Assembly: GCF_001667035.1 (NCBI RefSeq)
Contig: NZ_LZIR01000059.1
Location: forward strand, 62,001-126,000
From: Mycobacterium sp. 852002-51057_SCH5723018
GTDB taxonomy: Bacteria; Actinomycetota; Actinomycetes; Mycobacteriales; Mycobacteriaceae
Direction of reading: 5' to 3'
DNA: 64,000 bases
Positions 17,685-26,633 of the stretch are shown piece after piece. The notes beneath the pieces were generated by a model, which searched no databases, had not been told where the DNA came from, and saw only the letters and a program-made list of their open reading frames with translations. A program made the translations under genes and the position numbers. How positions within the stretch are numbered: position 1 is the stretch's first letter; every line of letters begins with the position of its first letter.

Positions 17685-20600
17685 CCGCGCCACTGCTGAT
17701 CGCCAACCGCGGTGAGATCGCCCTCCGAATCGTCCGCACCGCAACGGAATTGGGCGCCCCGACGGTGGCGGTCTACGCCGAGGACGACGCCGACAGCCCA
17801 CACGTGCACGCGGCCGACGAGGCGATCGGGCTGCCCGGCGCCGGCCCGGACGCCTACCTGGACCAGGCCGAGATCCTGGCGGCGGCCAAGAAGTCCGGCG
17901 CCGGGCTGATCCACCCGGGCTACGGATTCCTCAGCGAGAACGCGGGATTCGCCCGCGCCTGTGCCGCCGCCGGATACACCTTCGTGGGACCCGACGCCGA
18001 AGTGCTCGAGCTGCTCGGCAACAAGTCGTCGGCCCGCGCCGCCGCGGTCGCCGCCGGGGTGCCAGTGTTGCCGGCGACCGACGGTCCGAGCAGCGCCGAG
18101 GACGTGCACGCGTTTTTCGCCGCCCACGACGGCGCCGTCATGATCAAGGCGCTCGCGGGCGGCGGCGGCCGCGGAATGCGGAAGGTGACCAGCGCCGATC
18201 AAATCGAGGCCGCCTACCAACAATGCGCCGCCGAGGCGCGACTCGGCTTCGGCGATCCGGCGCTGTTCGCCGAGGCGCTATTGGAGCCGGCGCGGCACAT
18301 CGAAGTGCAGGTGGTGGGCGCAGCGGCCGGGCACCAAACACACGCGCTGGCGCTCGGCGACAGAGACTGCAGCATTCAGCGGCGCTATCAGAAGCTCATC
18401 GAAATCGCGCCGGCCCAGGGGCTTTCGGATAACCTGCGCCGCGATCTGCACCGCGCCGCCGCCCGGCTGTGCGCCAGGGTCGGGCTGCGCGGACTGGCCA
18501 CCGTCGAATTCCTGGTCGCCAGTGAACAGGACGGGGCGACATTCGTCTTCCTCGAGGTCAACCCACGCATCCAGGTTGAGCACACGGTTACCGAGGAGAC
18601 CACCGGGGTGGACCTGGTGGCCGTCCAGCTGGCCATCGCCGGGGGCGCGTCGTACTACCAGCTGCGCCTTCCGGCCGGAATCGCCTCGGACGGAACGGAA
18701 GTCATCGGCGAGCCGGCAGCCCGGCGCGGCATCGCGATTCAGACCCGGGTCAACACCGAGACGTATGCCGCCGACGGGTCGGTTGTTCCCGCGGCGGGCC
18801 CCGTGACCGCTTTCTCGCCGCCCGCCGGTCCCGGGGTGCGCGTCGACACCTACGGGCGGCCCGGTCTGGTGACCAGCCCGCGGTACGACTCCCTGCTCGC
18901 CAAGGTCATCACCCACGTGCACGGCTCATCGTTCCCCGCGGCGGTGCGCAAGGCCCGCACCGCCCTCGGCGAATTCGCCGTCGAGGGCGTGCGCACGAAC
19001 ATCGGCTTCCTGCGAGAGCTGCTGGCCGACAGCCGGCTCGAGTCCGGTTGGGTGACGACGGGCTTCCTCGACGAGAGGCTTCCCGAGTTGGCCGCCGCGG
19101 CGTTGTCGTGCGGTCCCGACATCCGTGTCGCGCCGGTGGAGCTCTACCCGGGCGAGGAAGTGCTGCGCGCGCAGCTGGCCGGGACCGTGGTCGAAGTGGC
19201 CGACGAGGGCGTCGAGTTCGGCGCAGGCAACCAACTGGTCGTGCTCGAGTCGATGAAGATGCAGCATGTGCTCACCGCACCCGACGCGCTGCGCACGGCC
19301 CGGATTCTGGTGGCGCCCGGCCAGGTCGTCGGCACCGGGGACCCCTTGCTCGTCTTCGCCCGCACCGACGCGGCGGCCGGCGCCGAATCGACCTCGGTTG
19401 CAATCGATCTCGACCGCCCCCGCGCCGACCTCGACGAGGTGGCCCACCGCCACCTGCTCACCCGCGATGAGGGGCGCCCGGCGGCGGTCGCGAAGCGGCA
19501 CAACCAAGGTCGCCGCACCGCCCGGGAGAACATCGCCGATCTCGTCGACGAGGGCAGCTTCGTCGAATACGGTGCCCTGGCCATCGCCGCGCAGCGCAGC
19601 CGGCGCACCGAAGAGGACCTGATCGCCAACACTACGGCGGACGGCCTGGTCGCCGGCCTGGCGACCATCGGCGCGGATCGTTTCGGGCCCGTGGCGGCCC
19701 GGGCCGTCGTCGCGTCCTACGACTACACCGTGCTGGCCGGAACCCAGGGCATGCGCAACCACGCCAAGACCGACCGTGTCTTCGAGCTGGCGGCCCGAAA
19801 ACGCCTGCCGGTCGTGCTGTTTGCCGAGGGTGGCGGCGGCCGGCCGGGGGACACCGACGTCGGCGGCGCCGCCGGGCTCGACGTGCCGACGTTCCGGATG
19901 CTGGCGGGCCTGAGCGGCCGGGTGCCGCTGGTGTCCATCGTCTCCGGCCGTTGTTTCGCCGGCAACGCCGCGCTGGCCGGGGTGTGCGACGTGATCATCG
20001 CGACCCCGGACGCCAACATCGGGATGGGCGGCCCGGCGATGATCGAGGGGGGTGGGCTGGGCATGTACCCGCCGGAGGCGATCGGTCCCATCGACGTGCA
20101 GCGGCACAACGGCGTGGTGAGCCTGCTCGCCCGCGACGAGGCGCACGCGGTGTCGCTCGCCAAGCGATACCTGTCGTACTTTCAGGGCCGCGTCACCGAG
20201 TGGGAGGCACCCGATCCGCGGCTGGCGCGACACGTGGTGCCGGAGAACCGGTTACGCGCCTATGACGTGCACCGCGCGATCGAGTCCATCGTCGATGTCG
20301 GTTCCGTCCTGGAGCTGAGGCCCGACTACGGCGTCGGGATCGTCACCGCGCTGGTTCGCGTCGAAGGCGCGCCCTACGGCCTGATCGCCAACAGTACCCA
20401 CCACCTCGGCGGAGCGATCGATGCCGAGGCGGCCGACAAGGCCGGCGACTTCCTCGCCCTGTGCGAGTCGTTTCGGTTGCCGCTGATCTCGCTATGCGAC
20501 ACGCCGGGTTTCATGGTCGGGCCGGACGCGGAGAGACAGGCCGCGGTTCGCCGCTTCGGTCGCATGTTCGTGCTGGGCGCAAGACTGACCGTGCCGCTGG

Positions 20601-20920
20601 GAATGATCATCCTGCGCAAGGGCTATGGGCTCGGCGCGATGGCGATGGCCGGCGGCTCGTTCCACGCCCCACAGTTCACGGTGGCCTGGCCGACCGGCGA
20701 GATCGGCGGCATGGGCCTGGAAGGCGCCGTGCGGCTTGGTTTCAGCAAAGAGCTTGCCGCGGTGGCCGATCCGTCCGAACGCCAGGAGCTATTCGACAAG
20801 CTGGTGGCGGCCGCCTATCAGCATGGCAAGGCGCTGCGGTCGGCCACCACATTCGAGCTTGACGACGTGGTCGACCCCGCAGACTCCCGGGCCTGGATCA
20901 CCAGGCTCGCGGAAGTCTGA
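17681..20920 (+). CDS. Single-chain acyl-CoA carboxylase (biotin carboxylase, BCCP and carboxyltransferase fused)
   Basis: 1079 residues. Residues 1-450 are biotin carboxylase: LLIANRGEIALRIVRT, the ATP-grasp glycine loop GGGGRGMRKV near 165-174, and EVNPRIQVEHTVTEE near 290-304. The biotinyl site is ESMKM with Lys526. Residues about 570-1079 are a carboxyltransferase (RRTARENIADLVDEGSF at its start). Most mycobacterial acyl-CoA carboxylases split these between AccA and AccD. The fused plan is that of the long-chain acyl-CoA carboxylase characterised from M. avium subsp. paratuberculosis, and the name LCC fits. It is coupled to the CoA ligase by ATGA. An antisense gene follows 12 bases after its stop. 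Confidence 0.95.
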   Translation: MTAPLLIANRGEIALRIVRTATELGAPTVAVYAEDDADSPHVHAADEAIGLPGAGPDAYLDQAEILAAAKKSGAGLIHPGYGFLSENAGFARACAAAGYTFVGPDAEVLELLGNKSSARAAAVAAGVPVLPATDGPSSAEDVHAFFAAHDGAVMIKALAGGGGRGMRKVTSADQIEAAYQQCAAEARLGFGDPALFAEALLEPARHIEVQVVGAAAGHQTHALALGDRDCSIQRRYQKLIEIAPAQGLSDNLRRDLHRAAARLCARVGLRGLATVEFLVASEQDGATFVFLEVNPRIQVEHTVTEETTGVDLVAVQLAIAGGASYYQLRLPAGIASDGTEVIGEPAARRGIAIQTRVNTETYAADGSVVPAAGPVTAFSPPAGPGVRVDTYGRPGLVTSPRYDSLLAKVITHVHGSSFPAAVRKARTALGEFAVEGVRTNIGFLRELLADSRLESGWVTTGFLDERLPELAAAALSCGPDIRVAPVELYPGEEVLRAQLAGTVVEVADEGVEFGAGNQLVVLESMKMQHVLTAPDALRTARILVAPGQVVGTGDPLLVFARTDAAAGAESTSVAIDLDRPRADLDEVAHRHLLTRDEGRPAAVAKRHNQGRRTARENIADLVDEGSFVEYGALAIAAQRSRRTEEDLIANTTADGLVAGLATIGADRFGPVAARAVVASYDYTVLAGTQGMRNHAKTDRVFELAARKRLPVVLFAEGGGGRPGDTDVGGAAGLDVPTFRMLAGLSGRVPLVSIVSGRCFAGNAALAGVCDVIIATPDANIGMGGPAMIEGGGLGMYPPEAIGPIDVQRHNGVVSLLARDEAHAVSLAKRYLSYFQGRVTEWEAPDPRLARHVVPENRLRAYDVHRAIESIVDVGSVLELRPDYGVGIVTALVRVEGAPYGLIANSTHHLGGAIDAEAADKAGDFLALCESFRLPLISLCDTPGFMVGPDAERQAAVRRFGRMFVLGARLTVPLGMIILRKGYGLGAMAMAGGSFHAPQFTVAWPTGEIGGMGLEGAVRLGFSKELAAVADPSERQELFDKLVAAAYQHGKALRSATTFELDDVVDPADSRAWITRLAEV

Positions 20921-20932
20921 GGGTCGAACTGT

Positions 20933-21262
20933 TTACCCGTGACCGGAACCGCAACCGACGCCCGGCAGGCATCCTGTGCCGCCGGGAACGCCGCCGGGGC
21001 CGGCGAACTGGCCGCCGGAGCCGCAGCCGACGCCTGGCACGCAGCCTTGCCCGCCCGGCCCGCCGCCGGGGCCGTTGTTCTGGCCGCCGGAGCCGCAATT
21101 GCCGTTGGCGTCGCAGCCACCGCCGCCCGGGTCGTCCTTGAAGACAACGTGCGTGGGCGCGGGCGTGTTCATCGCTGGACCGGCCGCAAAAACATCGGCG
21201 GCGGCCGTTGGGGCGGCGGCGATAGCCGCAGCAACAGCCCCGGCCACCACCAGTGGTTTCAT
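20933..21262 (-). CDS. Small exported Gly/Cys-rich repeat protein
   Basis: 109 residues starting MKPLVVAGAVAAAIAAAPTAAADV, a Sec signal with likely cleavage after ...TAAA near residue 21. The mature chain has three copies of a repeat: Gly-Cys-x5-Cys-Gly-Ser-Gly, the first two followed by Gly-Gln-x-x-Gly-Pro-Gly-Gly spacers, giving six Cys as three CX5C pairs. No enzyme family is recognisable. Regular Cys pairs in an exported protein suggest disulfides or metal binding (inference). It is antisense to, and sits between, the carboxylase and SDR genes of a plus-strand lipid cluster. An in-frame ATG at 21283 is possible, but the signal begins best at 21262. Confidence 0.72.
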   Translation of the reverse strand: MKPLVVAGAVAAAIAAAPTAAADVFAAGPAMNTPAPTHVVFKDDPGGGGCDANGNCGSGGQNNGPGGGPGGQGCVPGVGCGSGGQFAGPGGVPGGTGCLPGVGCGSGHG

Positions 21263-21395
21263 GAGGGTTAATTTGGCTAGCATGCGTGTCAAATACCACG
21301 TACACACGTGTCCAAACATCGGTTGAGAAATTCTTGGGCGCAAGGCGCCCTCCAAGGCGCAGTCCGGCCACCGACGCTACAGAAGGCATACCGAA

Positions 21396-22175
21396 ATGAC
21401 CTCACTGGACTTGACCGGGCGCACCGCGATCATCACCGGCGCCTCGCGCGGAATCGGGCTGGCCATCTCGCAACAGTTGGCAGCCGCAGGCGCCAACGTG
21501 GTGCTCACCGCCCGCAAGCAGGAAGCGGCCGACGAGGCCGCGGCGCAGGTCGGCGAGAATGCGGTCGGGGTCGGCGCCCACGCGGTGGACGAGGACGCCG
21601 CGCGGCGCTGCGTGGATCTGACGCTGGAGCGCTTCGGCAGCGTCGACATCCTGGTCAACAACGCCGGAACCAATCCGGCATACGGCCCCCTGATCGACCA
21701 GGATCACGCCCGCTTCACCAAGATCTTCGACGTCAACCTGTGGGCCCCGCTGCTGTGGACCTCGCTGGTCGTCAAGTCATGGATGGGCGAGCAGGGCGGC
21801 GCGATCGTGAACACCGCCTCCATCGGCGGCTTGCACCAGTCTCCGGCCATGGGCATGTACAACGCCACCAAAGCCGCGCTGATCCACGTCACCAAGCAAC
21901 TGGCGCTGGAACTTTCGCCGCGCGTCCGGGTCAACGCCATCGCGCCCGGGGTGGTGCGCACCCGGCTGGCCGAGGCGCTGTGGAAGGACCACGAAGACCC
22001 GCTGGCGGCCACGATCGCGCTCGGGCGCATCGGCGAGCCGGCCGACGTGGCGGCCGCGGTCGCCTTTCTGGTGTCCGACGCGGCCAGCTGGATCACCGGA
22101 GAGACGATGGTCATCGACGGCGGTCTGCTGCTCGGCCCCGCACAGGGCTTTCAGGTCCGGCCCGAGGACACCTGA
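21396..22175 (+). CDS. Short-chain dehydrogenase/reductase (FabG-like)
   Basis: 259 residues. TGASRGIG at about 14-21 binds NAD(P), NNAG is near 90-93, and the catalytic Ser-Tyr-Lys are seen in NTASIGG and YNATK (Tyr155, Lys159). APGVVRTRL follows. The family oxidises or reduces hydroxy- and ketoacyl substrates; here, between an acyl-CoA carboxylase and two acyl-CoA dehydrogenases, a 3-hydroxyacyl-CoA step is likely. It overlaps the next gene by one base (TGATG at 22173-22177). The 130 bases upstream, beyond the antisense secreted gene, must hold its promoter. Confidence 0.9.
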   Translation: MTSLDLTGRTAIITGASRGIGLAISQQLAAAGANVVLTARKQEAADEAAAQVGENAVGVGAHAVDEDAARRCVDLTLERFGSVDILVNNAGTNPAYGPLIDQDHARFTKIFDVNLWAPLLWTSLVVKSWMGEQGGAIVNTASIGGLHQSPAMGMYNATKAALIHVTKQLALELSPRVRVNAIAPGVVRTRLAEALWKDHEDPLAATIALGRIGEPADVAAAVAFLVSDAASWITGETMVIDGGLLLGPAQGFQVRPEDT

Positions 22176-23368
22176 TGAGTTCCGACGGTTTCGCGGCCGA
22201 CCTCATGGCGCGGGTGCAGGCCCTGCTGGATCGGCGCGACCCGGCCACCGCCGACCCTCGGGGATTCCTTGGCGCGCAATATGATGCGGGCCTGGCCTGG
22301 GTGCATCTGCCGCGCGGTTTCGGCGGGCTGGGCCTGCCGAGAAAGGCCCAGGAACTGGTCGATTCCCGGCTTGCCGCCGCCGGTGCGCCGGTGGGCGGAA
22401 CCGTCAAGAACTTCATCGGCATGGGCATGGCGGCGCCGACGATCGCGGCGTTCGGCACCGACGACCAGAAGCAAAAGTTCCTGCGCCCCTTGTTCACCGG
22501 CGAGCAGATCTACTGCCAGTTGTTCAGCGAGCCGGGCGCGGGCTCGGACCTGGCCGGGGTGGCCACCCGCGCCGTCCGCGACGGCGATGACTGGATCGTC
22601 AATGGGCAGAAGGTGTGGACGTCGATGGCCCAGCACGCGCAGATGGCCATTCTGGTCGCCCGCACCGACCCGACGGTGCCCAAACACGCCGGCCTGACGT
22701 ACTTTTTGTGCGATATGACGCTACCCGGCGTCGAAGTGCGGCCGCTGCGCCAGATCACTGGCGAGGCGGAGTTCAACGAGGTATTTCTCACCGACGTCCG
22801 GGTGCCCGATGCCAATCGGCTCGGCCCGGAAGGCAGCGGCTGGCGGGTTGCGACCACCACGCTGAACAACGAGCGGGTCGCCATCGGTTCCCGCGCCGGC
22901 GTTCCACGCGAGGGCGGGATCATCGGCAAGATCACCGAGGCCTGGCGGAATGAGCCGGTGCTGCGCAGCCCCGCGATGCACGACGAGCTGATGCGGCTGT
23001 GGGTCGAGGCAGAGGTCCTTCGGCTGGCGGGCGAACGGCTCAGACAGCAGGCGGTCAGCGGCCAGCCCGGACCGGAAGGTGCCGGTATGAAGGTAGCTTT
23101 CGCTCAGTTGGCGCAAGCCATTTCGGGCTTTGACATCGAGCTGCATGCCGAATCGGGGCTGCACTACGACGACTGGACTATGCGCAGGACCGAACTCGTC
23201 GACCTGGTCGGGCGCGAGCCCGGATACCGCTACTTGCGGGCACGCGGCAACTCCATCGAGGGCGGCACCTCGGAGATCTTGCGCAACACCATCTCCGAGC
23301 GGGTTCTCGGCCTGCCGGGCGAACACCGCGTCGACAAGGACGTCGCCTGGAAGGACCTGAACCGATGA
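22175..23368 (+). CDS. Acyl-CoA dehydrogenase
   Basis: 397 residues from the ATG sharing a base with the SDR stop. The FAD/substrate motif QLFSEPGAGSDLAGV lies near 112-126, WIVNGQKVWTSMAQHA near 143-158 is the central strand signature, and EGGTSEILRNTISERVLGLP near 364-383 is the C-terminal flavin-contacting region. It oxidises acyl-CoA to enoyl-CoA with an electron-transfer flavoprotein as acceptor. The next gene is a shorter, more divergent acyl-CoA dehydrogenase overlapping by ATGA. Such adjacent pairs in actinobacteria commonly form alpha2beta2 enzymes for bulky acyl-CoA (as in cholesterol side-chain degradation), so this may be one half of a heteromer. Confidence 0.93.
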   Translation: MSSDGFAADLMARVQALLDRRDPATADPRGFLGAQYDAGLAWVHLPRGFGGLGLPRKAQELVDSRLAAAGAPVGGTVKNFIGMGMAAPTIAAFGTDDQKQKFLRPLFTGEQIYCQLFSEPGAGSDLAGVATRAVRDGDDWIVNGQKVWTSMAQHAQMAILVARTDPTVPKHAGLTYFLCDMTLPGVEVRPLRQITGEAEFNEVFLTDVRVPDANRLGPEGSGWRVATTTLNNERVAIGSRAGVPREGGIIGKITEAWRNEPVLRSPAMHDELMRLWVEAEVLRLAGERLRQQAVSGQPGPEGAGMKVAFAQLAQAISGFDIELHAESGLHYDDWTMRRTELVDLVGREPGYRYLRARGNSIEGGTSEILRNTISERVLGLPGEHRVDKDVAWKDLNR

Positions 23369-24456
23369 ACTTGCTGTACTCCGACACCGAGGAGGCGTTG
23401 CGCGACAGCGTTCGTCACCTGTTCGCCGACCGCTGCCCACCGGAATCGGTGATCCGGGCCTATGACCCCGAGCCGCAAGACTTTTCGGGCGTCTGGCAGA
23501 CACTGGCCGCCGAGCTGGGCGTGGCGGGCCTGCTGGTGCCCGAGTCGCTCGGCGGGGCCGGTGCCGGCGCCCGGGAGGCCGCGGTCGTCATGGAGGAGAT
23601 CGGGCGCGCCGTCGCACCGGTGCCGTTCTTGTCCAGCGCGGTCCTGGCGACCGTCGCGCTGCTGCGCGCCGGTGACACCGAGACGGTGTCCGCGCTGGCC
23701 CGGGGCGGGCTGACCGCGGCGCTGGCGGTGCCGCTGTCCACCGCGCCGGCCGACCCGGTCGCCGGGGTCGGTATCGGCCCCGACGGCCTGACCGGAGCGG
23801 TCACCAGCGTCGCGGGCGCCGGCGAAGCCGACGTGCTCGTGGTGCCGGTCACCGGCCCAGAGGGACTTGAACTGCACACCGTGTCGCGGAGCGCGGACGG
23901 CCTGGAGGTGTCGCCGGTGCTGGCGCTGGACATGACTAGACCCCTTGCCCACGTGCGGTTTTCGGGCGTGGCGTCGTCGTGGGTCGGGCCGGCGGACGGC
24001 CCGATCGGCGAAGCGCTGCGGACGGCGGCGGCGCTGCTCGCATCCGAGCAACTCGGCGTGGCGCAGTGGTGTTTGGACACCACGCTCGCCTATGCCAAGC
24101 AGCGCAAGCAGTTCGGCCGCGTGATCGGCTCATACCAGGCGATCAAGCACCGCCTGGCGGATCTGTGGTTCGAGGTCAGCGCGGCGGCGGCGGTCGCCCG
24201 ATACGCCGCCGACACCTGCGCCCGTGGCGACGACGCCGAAGCGGCCACCGCGGCCGCCATTGCCCAGGCCTATTGCAGCGGCATCACGGTGCACGCCGCC
24301 GAGGAGTGCGTCCAGCTCCATGGCGGCATCGGAATGACCTGGGAATATCCGGCACACCTCTACCTCAAGCGGGCCAAGAGCGACCAGTTGGCCCTCGGCA
24401 CCGCCTATCGTCACCGCGCCCAGTTGGCGGAGTTGGTGGACCTGCCGGTCTCGTGA
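23365..24456 (+). CDS. Acyl-CoA dehydrogenase, probable second subunit
   Basis: 363 residues, ATGA overlap with the preceding dehydrogenase. The N-terminal helical domain (ALRDSVRHLFADRC) and C-terminal AYAKQRKQFGRVIGSYQAIKHRLADLWFE plus QLHGGIGMTWEYPAHLYLKRA identify the family. The middle beta domain (about 120-200) is shortened and less conserved, lacking the usual TEPxAGSD motif of the other subunit. That asymmetry fits the heterotetramer model, in which the two subunits share one FAD site. It ends the cluster; its last 46 bases overlap the convergent PAS gene. Confidence 0.9.
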   Translation: MNLLYSDTEEALRDSVRHLFADRCPPESVIRAYDPEPQDFSGVWQTLAAELGVAGLLVPESLGGAGAGAREAAVVMEEIGRAVAPVPFLSSAVLATVALLRAGDTETVSALARGGLTAALAVPLSTAPADPVAGVGIGPDGLTGAVTSVAGAGEADVLVVPVTGPEGLELHTVSRSADGLEVSPVLALDMTRPLAHVRFSGVASSWVGPADGPIGEALRTAAALLASEQLGVAQWCLDTTLAYAKQRKQFGRVIGSYQAIKHRLADLWFEVSAAAAVARYAADTCARGDDAEAATAAAIAQAYCSGITVHAAEECVQLHGGIGMTWEYPAHLYLKRAKSDQLALGTAYRHRAQLAELVDLPVS

Positions 24457-24965
24457 TCGGAGTCGACGGCATTGAGCCAGAGTTCTTCGGTGCGGTCGAG
24501 GAAGGTGACCAGGGCGACGGTGTCGTCACGGCGGTGCATCGCCGACTTGCTCATGCTGGCCCATACCGAGTGGCCGCATTTGTGCCGTAACTCGACGAGC
24601 CGCTGGGCGCCCTTTCCCACCAGCGCGACCCAACGGTCGTCGTCGGGCGGGCGATAAAAAACGTCGGCGAAATTAATCGATAGCACCTCGTCGCAGGAAT
24701 AGCCGACCATGTCGCAAAACGAGCGATTGGCGAAAAGGATGGTTCCGGCACGGTCGACCGCCAGGGCAGGTGCCGGTAATCGTTCCAAGAGGACCAGCGC
24801 GGGCATCTGCTGCAGTTCATCCATCGGCAGCTGGCCCGCTGGCCTGGGGCGACGGCGCTCTGTTGGTCGACCGTCGACACCCGTCGGAATCTGTGTTATC
24901 ACGGGTCTCCCGTCCTGGCGCCCCGCCATGATTGCGGCAAGCTCACTTCTTCTAAACGCGCTCAC
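24411..24965 (-). CDS. PAS-domain protein
   Basis: 184 residues from a GTG at 24965; ATGs further in (MAGRQDG or MDELQQM) are also possible because no strong ribosome site marks the first. The PAS core spans about 60-165: PALAVDRAGTILFANRSFCDMVGYSCDEVL and, after a loop, a C-terminal strand ending FLDRTEELWLNAV. No kinase, GGDEF or other output domain is attached, so it may be a stand-alone sensor or adaptor. The sensed signal is unknown. It overlaps the acyl-CoA dehydrogenase end and has an AT-rich upstream region. Confidence 0.82.
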   Translation of the reverse strand: MSAFRRSELAAIMAGRQDGRPVITQIPTGVDGRPTERRRPRPAGQLPMDELQQMPALVLLERLPAPALAVDRAGTILFANRSFCDMVGYSCDEVLSINFADVFYRPPDDDRWVALVGKGAQRLVELRHKCGHSVWASMSKSAMHRRDDTVALVTFLDRTEELWLNAVDSDHETGRSTNSANWAR

Positions 24966-25406
24966 AGCAAATGTTATGGCAAGTGTAGTAATAAGTCCAC
25001 GGTTCGCAACCTGTATTAGCTATTTGCCATATGCGCAATTATTTCAGGCGGCCTTGCACTGCATCGCCCATGTTTCTCGGGTACGGTCTATTAGCTGAGC
25101 GTGCGCTTGGCTCGATGTCGTGCGGCGGCCCACTCCGTCGCAGCAAACATTGAAAACGGACCGTCGCTAACTTTTGGGTCGTCGCATGCAGCCGGCGTCG
25201 CCGGGCGCAAACCAGCGGCGATGGCCCCGCGATCCGCCGCCCCGGCGAACTCGGGCGCGTTACCGCGCCGCGGCAGCAACTCCGCCGTCGTTGCTTCGCT
25301 AACTCCAGCTAGCGCGCACCCGGCGACACGCGGCTGGCTTGCCTTGCGGTCCTATGCTGCCCGAAACGACGCGCCGACTCGGCGCCGCGGGAAATGGGTG
25401 TAGCGA
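24966..25406. other. Non-coding interval with an AT-rich promoter-like stretch
   Basis: Between the divergent PAS and glycosyltransferase genes there are 441 bases. From 24966 to about 25050 base composition drops to roughly 40 % GC, very unlike the rest, with TATTAG, TTATGG and ATATGC steps; this probably drives the PAS gene. From 25100 to 25406 a plus-strand open frame of 100 codons exists, but it is low-complexity Ala/Arg/Ser and not convincing. Confidence 0.5.
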
Positions 25407-26633
25407 ATGCGTGTGTTGTTGTCGACATACGACTCGCGCGGGGGTGTCGAACCGCTGGTGGGGCTCGCCGTCCAGTTGCGGGCGCTGGGCGCCGAGGTGC
25501 GGGTGTGCGCGCCGCCGGACGAGGAGTTCGCCCAGCGGGCGGCCGGCGTCGGCGTGCCGCTCGTGCCCTTCGGCGAGTCGGTGCGCGCGATGACGACCGC
25601 GGCGACCCCTCCGTCGGAGGCGGACCTGCGCCGGCACGTGGACGAGTTGATCGCCGCGCAGTTCGACACGGTGGCCGCGGCGGCCGAGGGATGCGATGCC
25701 CTGGTGGCGACCGGCCTGCTGCCGGCCGCGGCCGGGGCGCGGTCGGTGGCCGAACAGCTGGGCATCGGTTACGTATACGCGAGCTACCACCCGACCGACC
25801 TGCCATCGCCCCACCACCCGCCGCGGTCGTTCTGGAGCTCGCCGCTGCCACTGCACCTGGTTGACAACCGGGTGCTGTGGGACCTCGACGCCCAGAACGC
25901 GAACGCGCTGTTCGGCGAGACCCTCAATGGTCACCGGGCCTCGATCGGCCTGCCGCCGGTGGACAACGTCCGCGACCACGCGTTCACCGACCACCCGTGG
26001 CTGGCAACGGACCCGACCCTGGGCCCATGGCAGGAGCCGGCGGACCTTCGCGTGGTCCAAACCGGCGCGTGGCTGCTGCCGGACGAACGCCCGCTGCCGG
26101 CCGGGTTGCTGGCGTTCCTGGACGACGGCACCGCGCCCGTGTACCTGGGCTTCGGCAGCATGCCGCTGAGCGCCTCGAAGGACATCGCCCGGGTGGCCAT
26201 CGAGGCGATCCGCGCGCAGGGCCGCCGCGTGCTGCTCTTGCAGGGGTGGGCCGGCCTCGCGCCGATGGACGACGGAGACGACTGCTTCGCCGTCGGCGAG
26301 GTCAACCAGCAAAGGCTCTTCCGGCGCGTCGCGGCCGTCGTGCACCACGGCGGCGCCGGCACGACCACCACCGCTGCCCTGGCGGGCGCGCCCCAGGTGG
26401 TGGTGCCCCAGGGGGCCGACCAGCTGTACTGGGCCCGGCGGGTGGCCGAGCTGGGCGTCGGGACCGCATACGACGGTCGCACCGCCGCCGTCGAATCCCT
26501 GTCGGCCGCGCTCGAGGTCACCCTGGCCGCCGAGACCCGCGCCGAGGCGAACGCCGTGTCCGGCAAGGTCCGCACCGACGGGGCCGAGGTGGCCGCCAAG
26601 CTGCTCCTAGAGGCCGTCGGCTCAGCGCGGTAG
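25407..26633 (+). CDS. UDP-glycosyltransferase-like (GT1, mycobacterial Gtf type)
   Basis: 408 residues. The N-terminal acceptor domain starts MRVLLSTYDSRGGVEPLVGLAVQLRALGAEVRV, the classic opening of GT1 enzymes of the vancomycin/glycopeptidolipid group. The C-terminal donor site is HHGGAGTTTTAALAGAPQVVVPQGADQLYWARRVAELG at about 313-350. Relatives include the glycopeptidolipid rhamnosyl/glucosyltransferases of the M. avium complex and Rv1524/Rv1526c. The sugar and acceptor are not readable from sequence. It overlaps the convergent dienelactone hydrolase by 12 bases. It may be an acquired surface-glycolipid gene, as it stands alone. Confidence 0.9.
   Translation: MRVLLSTYDSRGGVEPLVGLAVQLRALGAEVRVCAPPDEEFAQRAAGVGVPLVPFGESVRAMTTAATPPSEADLRRHVDELIAAQFDTVAAAAEGCDALVATGLLPAAAGARSVAEQLGIGYVYASYHPTDLPSPHHPPRSFWSSPLPLHLVDNRVLWDLDAQNANALFGETLNGHRASIGLPPVDNVRDHAFTDHPWLATDPTLGPWQEPADLRVVQTGAWLLPDERPLPAGLLAFLDDGTAPVYLGFGSMPLSASKDIARVAIEAIRAQGRRVLLLQGWAGLAPMDDGDDCFAVGEVNQQRLFRRVAAVVHHGGAGTTTTAALAGAPQVVVPQGADQLYWARRVAELGVGTAYDGRTAAVESLSAALEVTLAAETRAEANAVSGKVRTDGAEVAAKLLLEAVGSAR

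Noticed and set aside
25101..25403. Plus-strand frame of 100 codons upstream of the glycosyltransferase
   Set aside because: Low complexity (Ala, Arg, Ser, Pro), no ribosome site, no similarity I can recognise.
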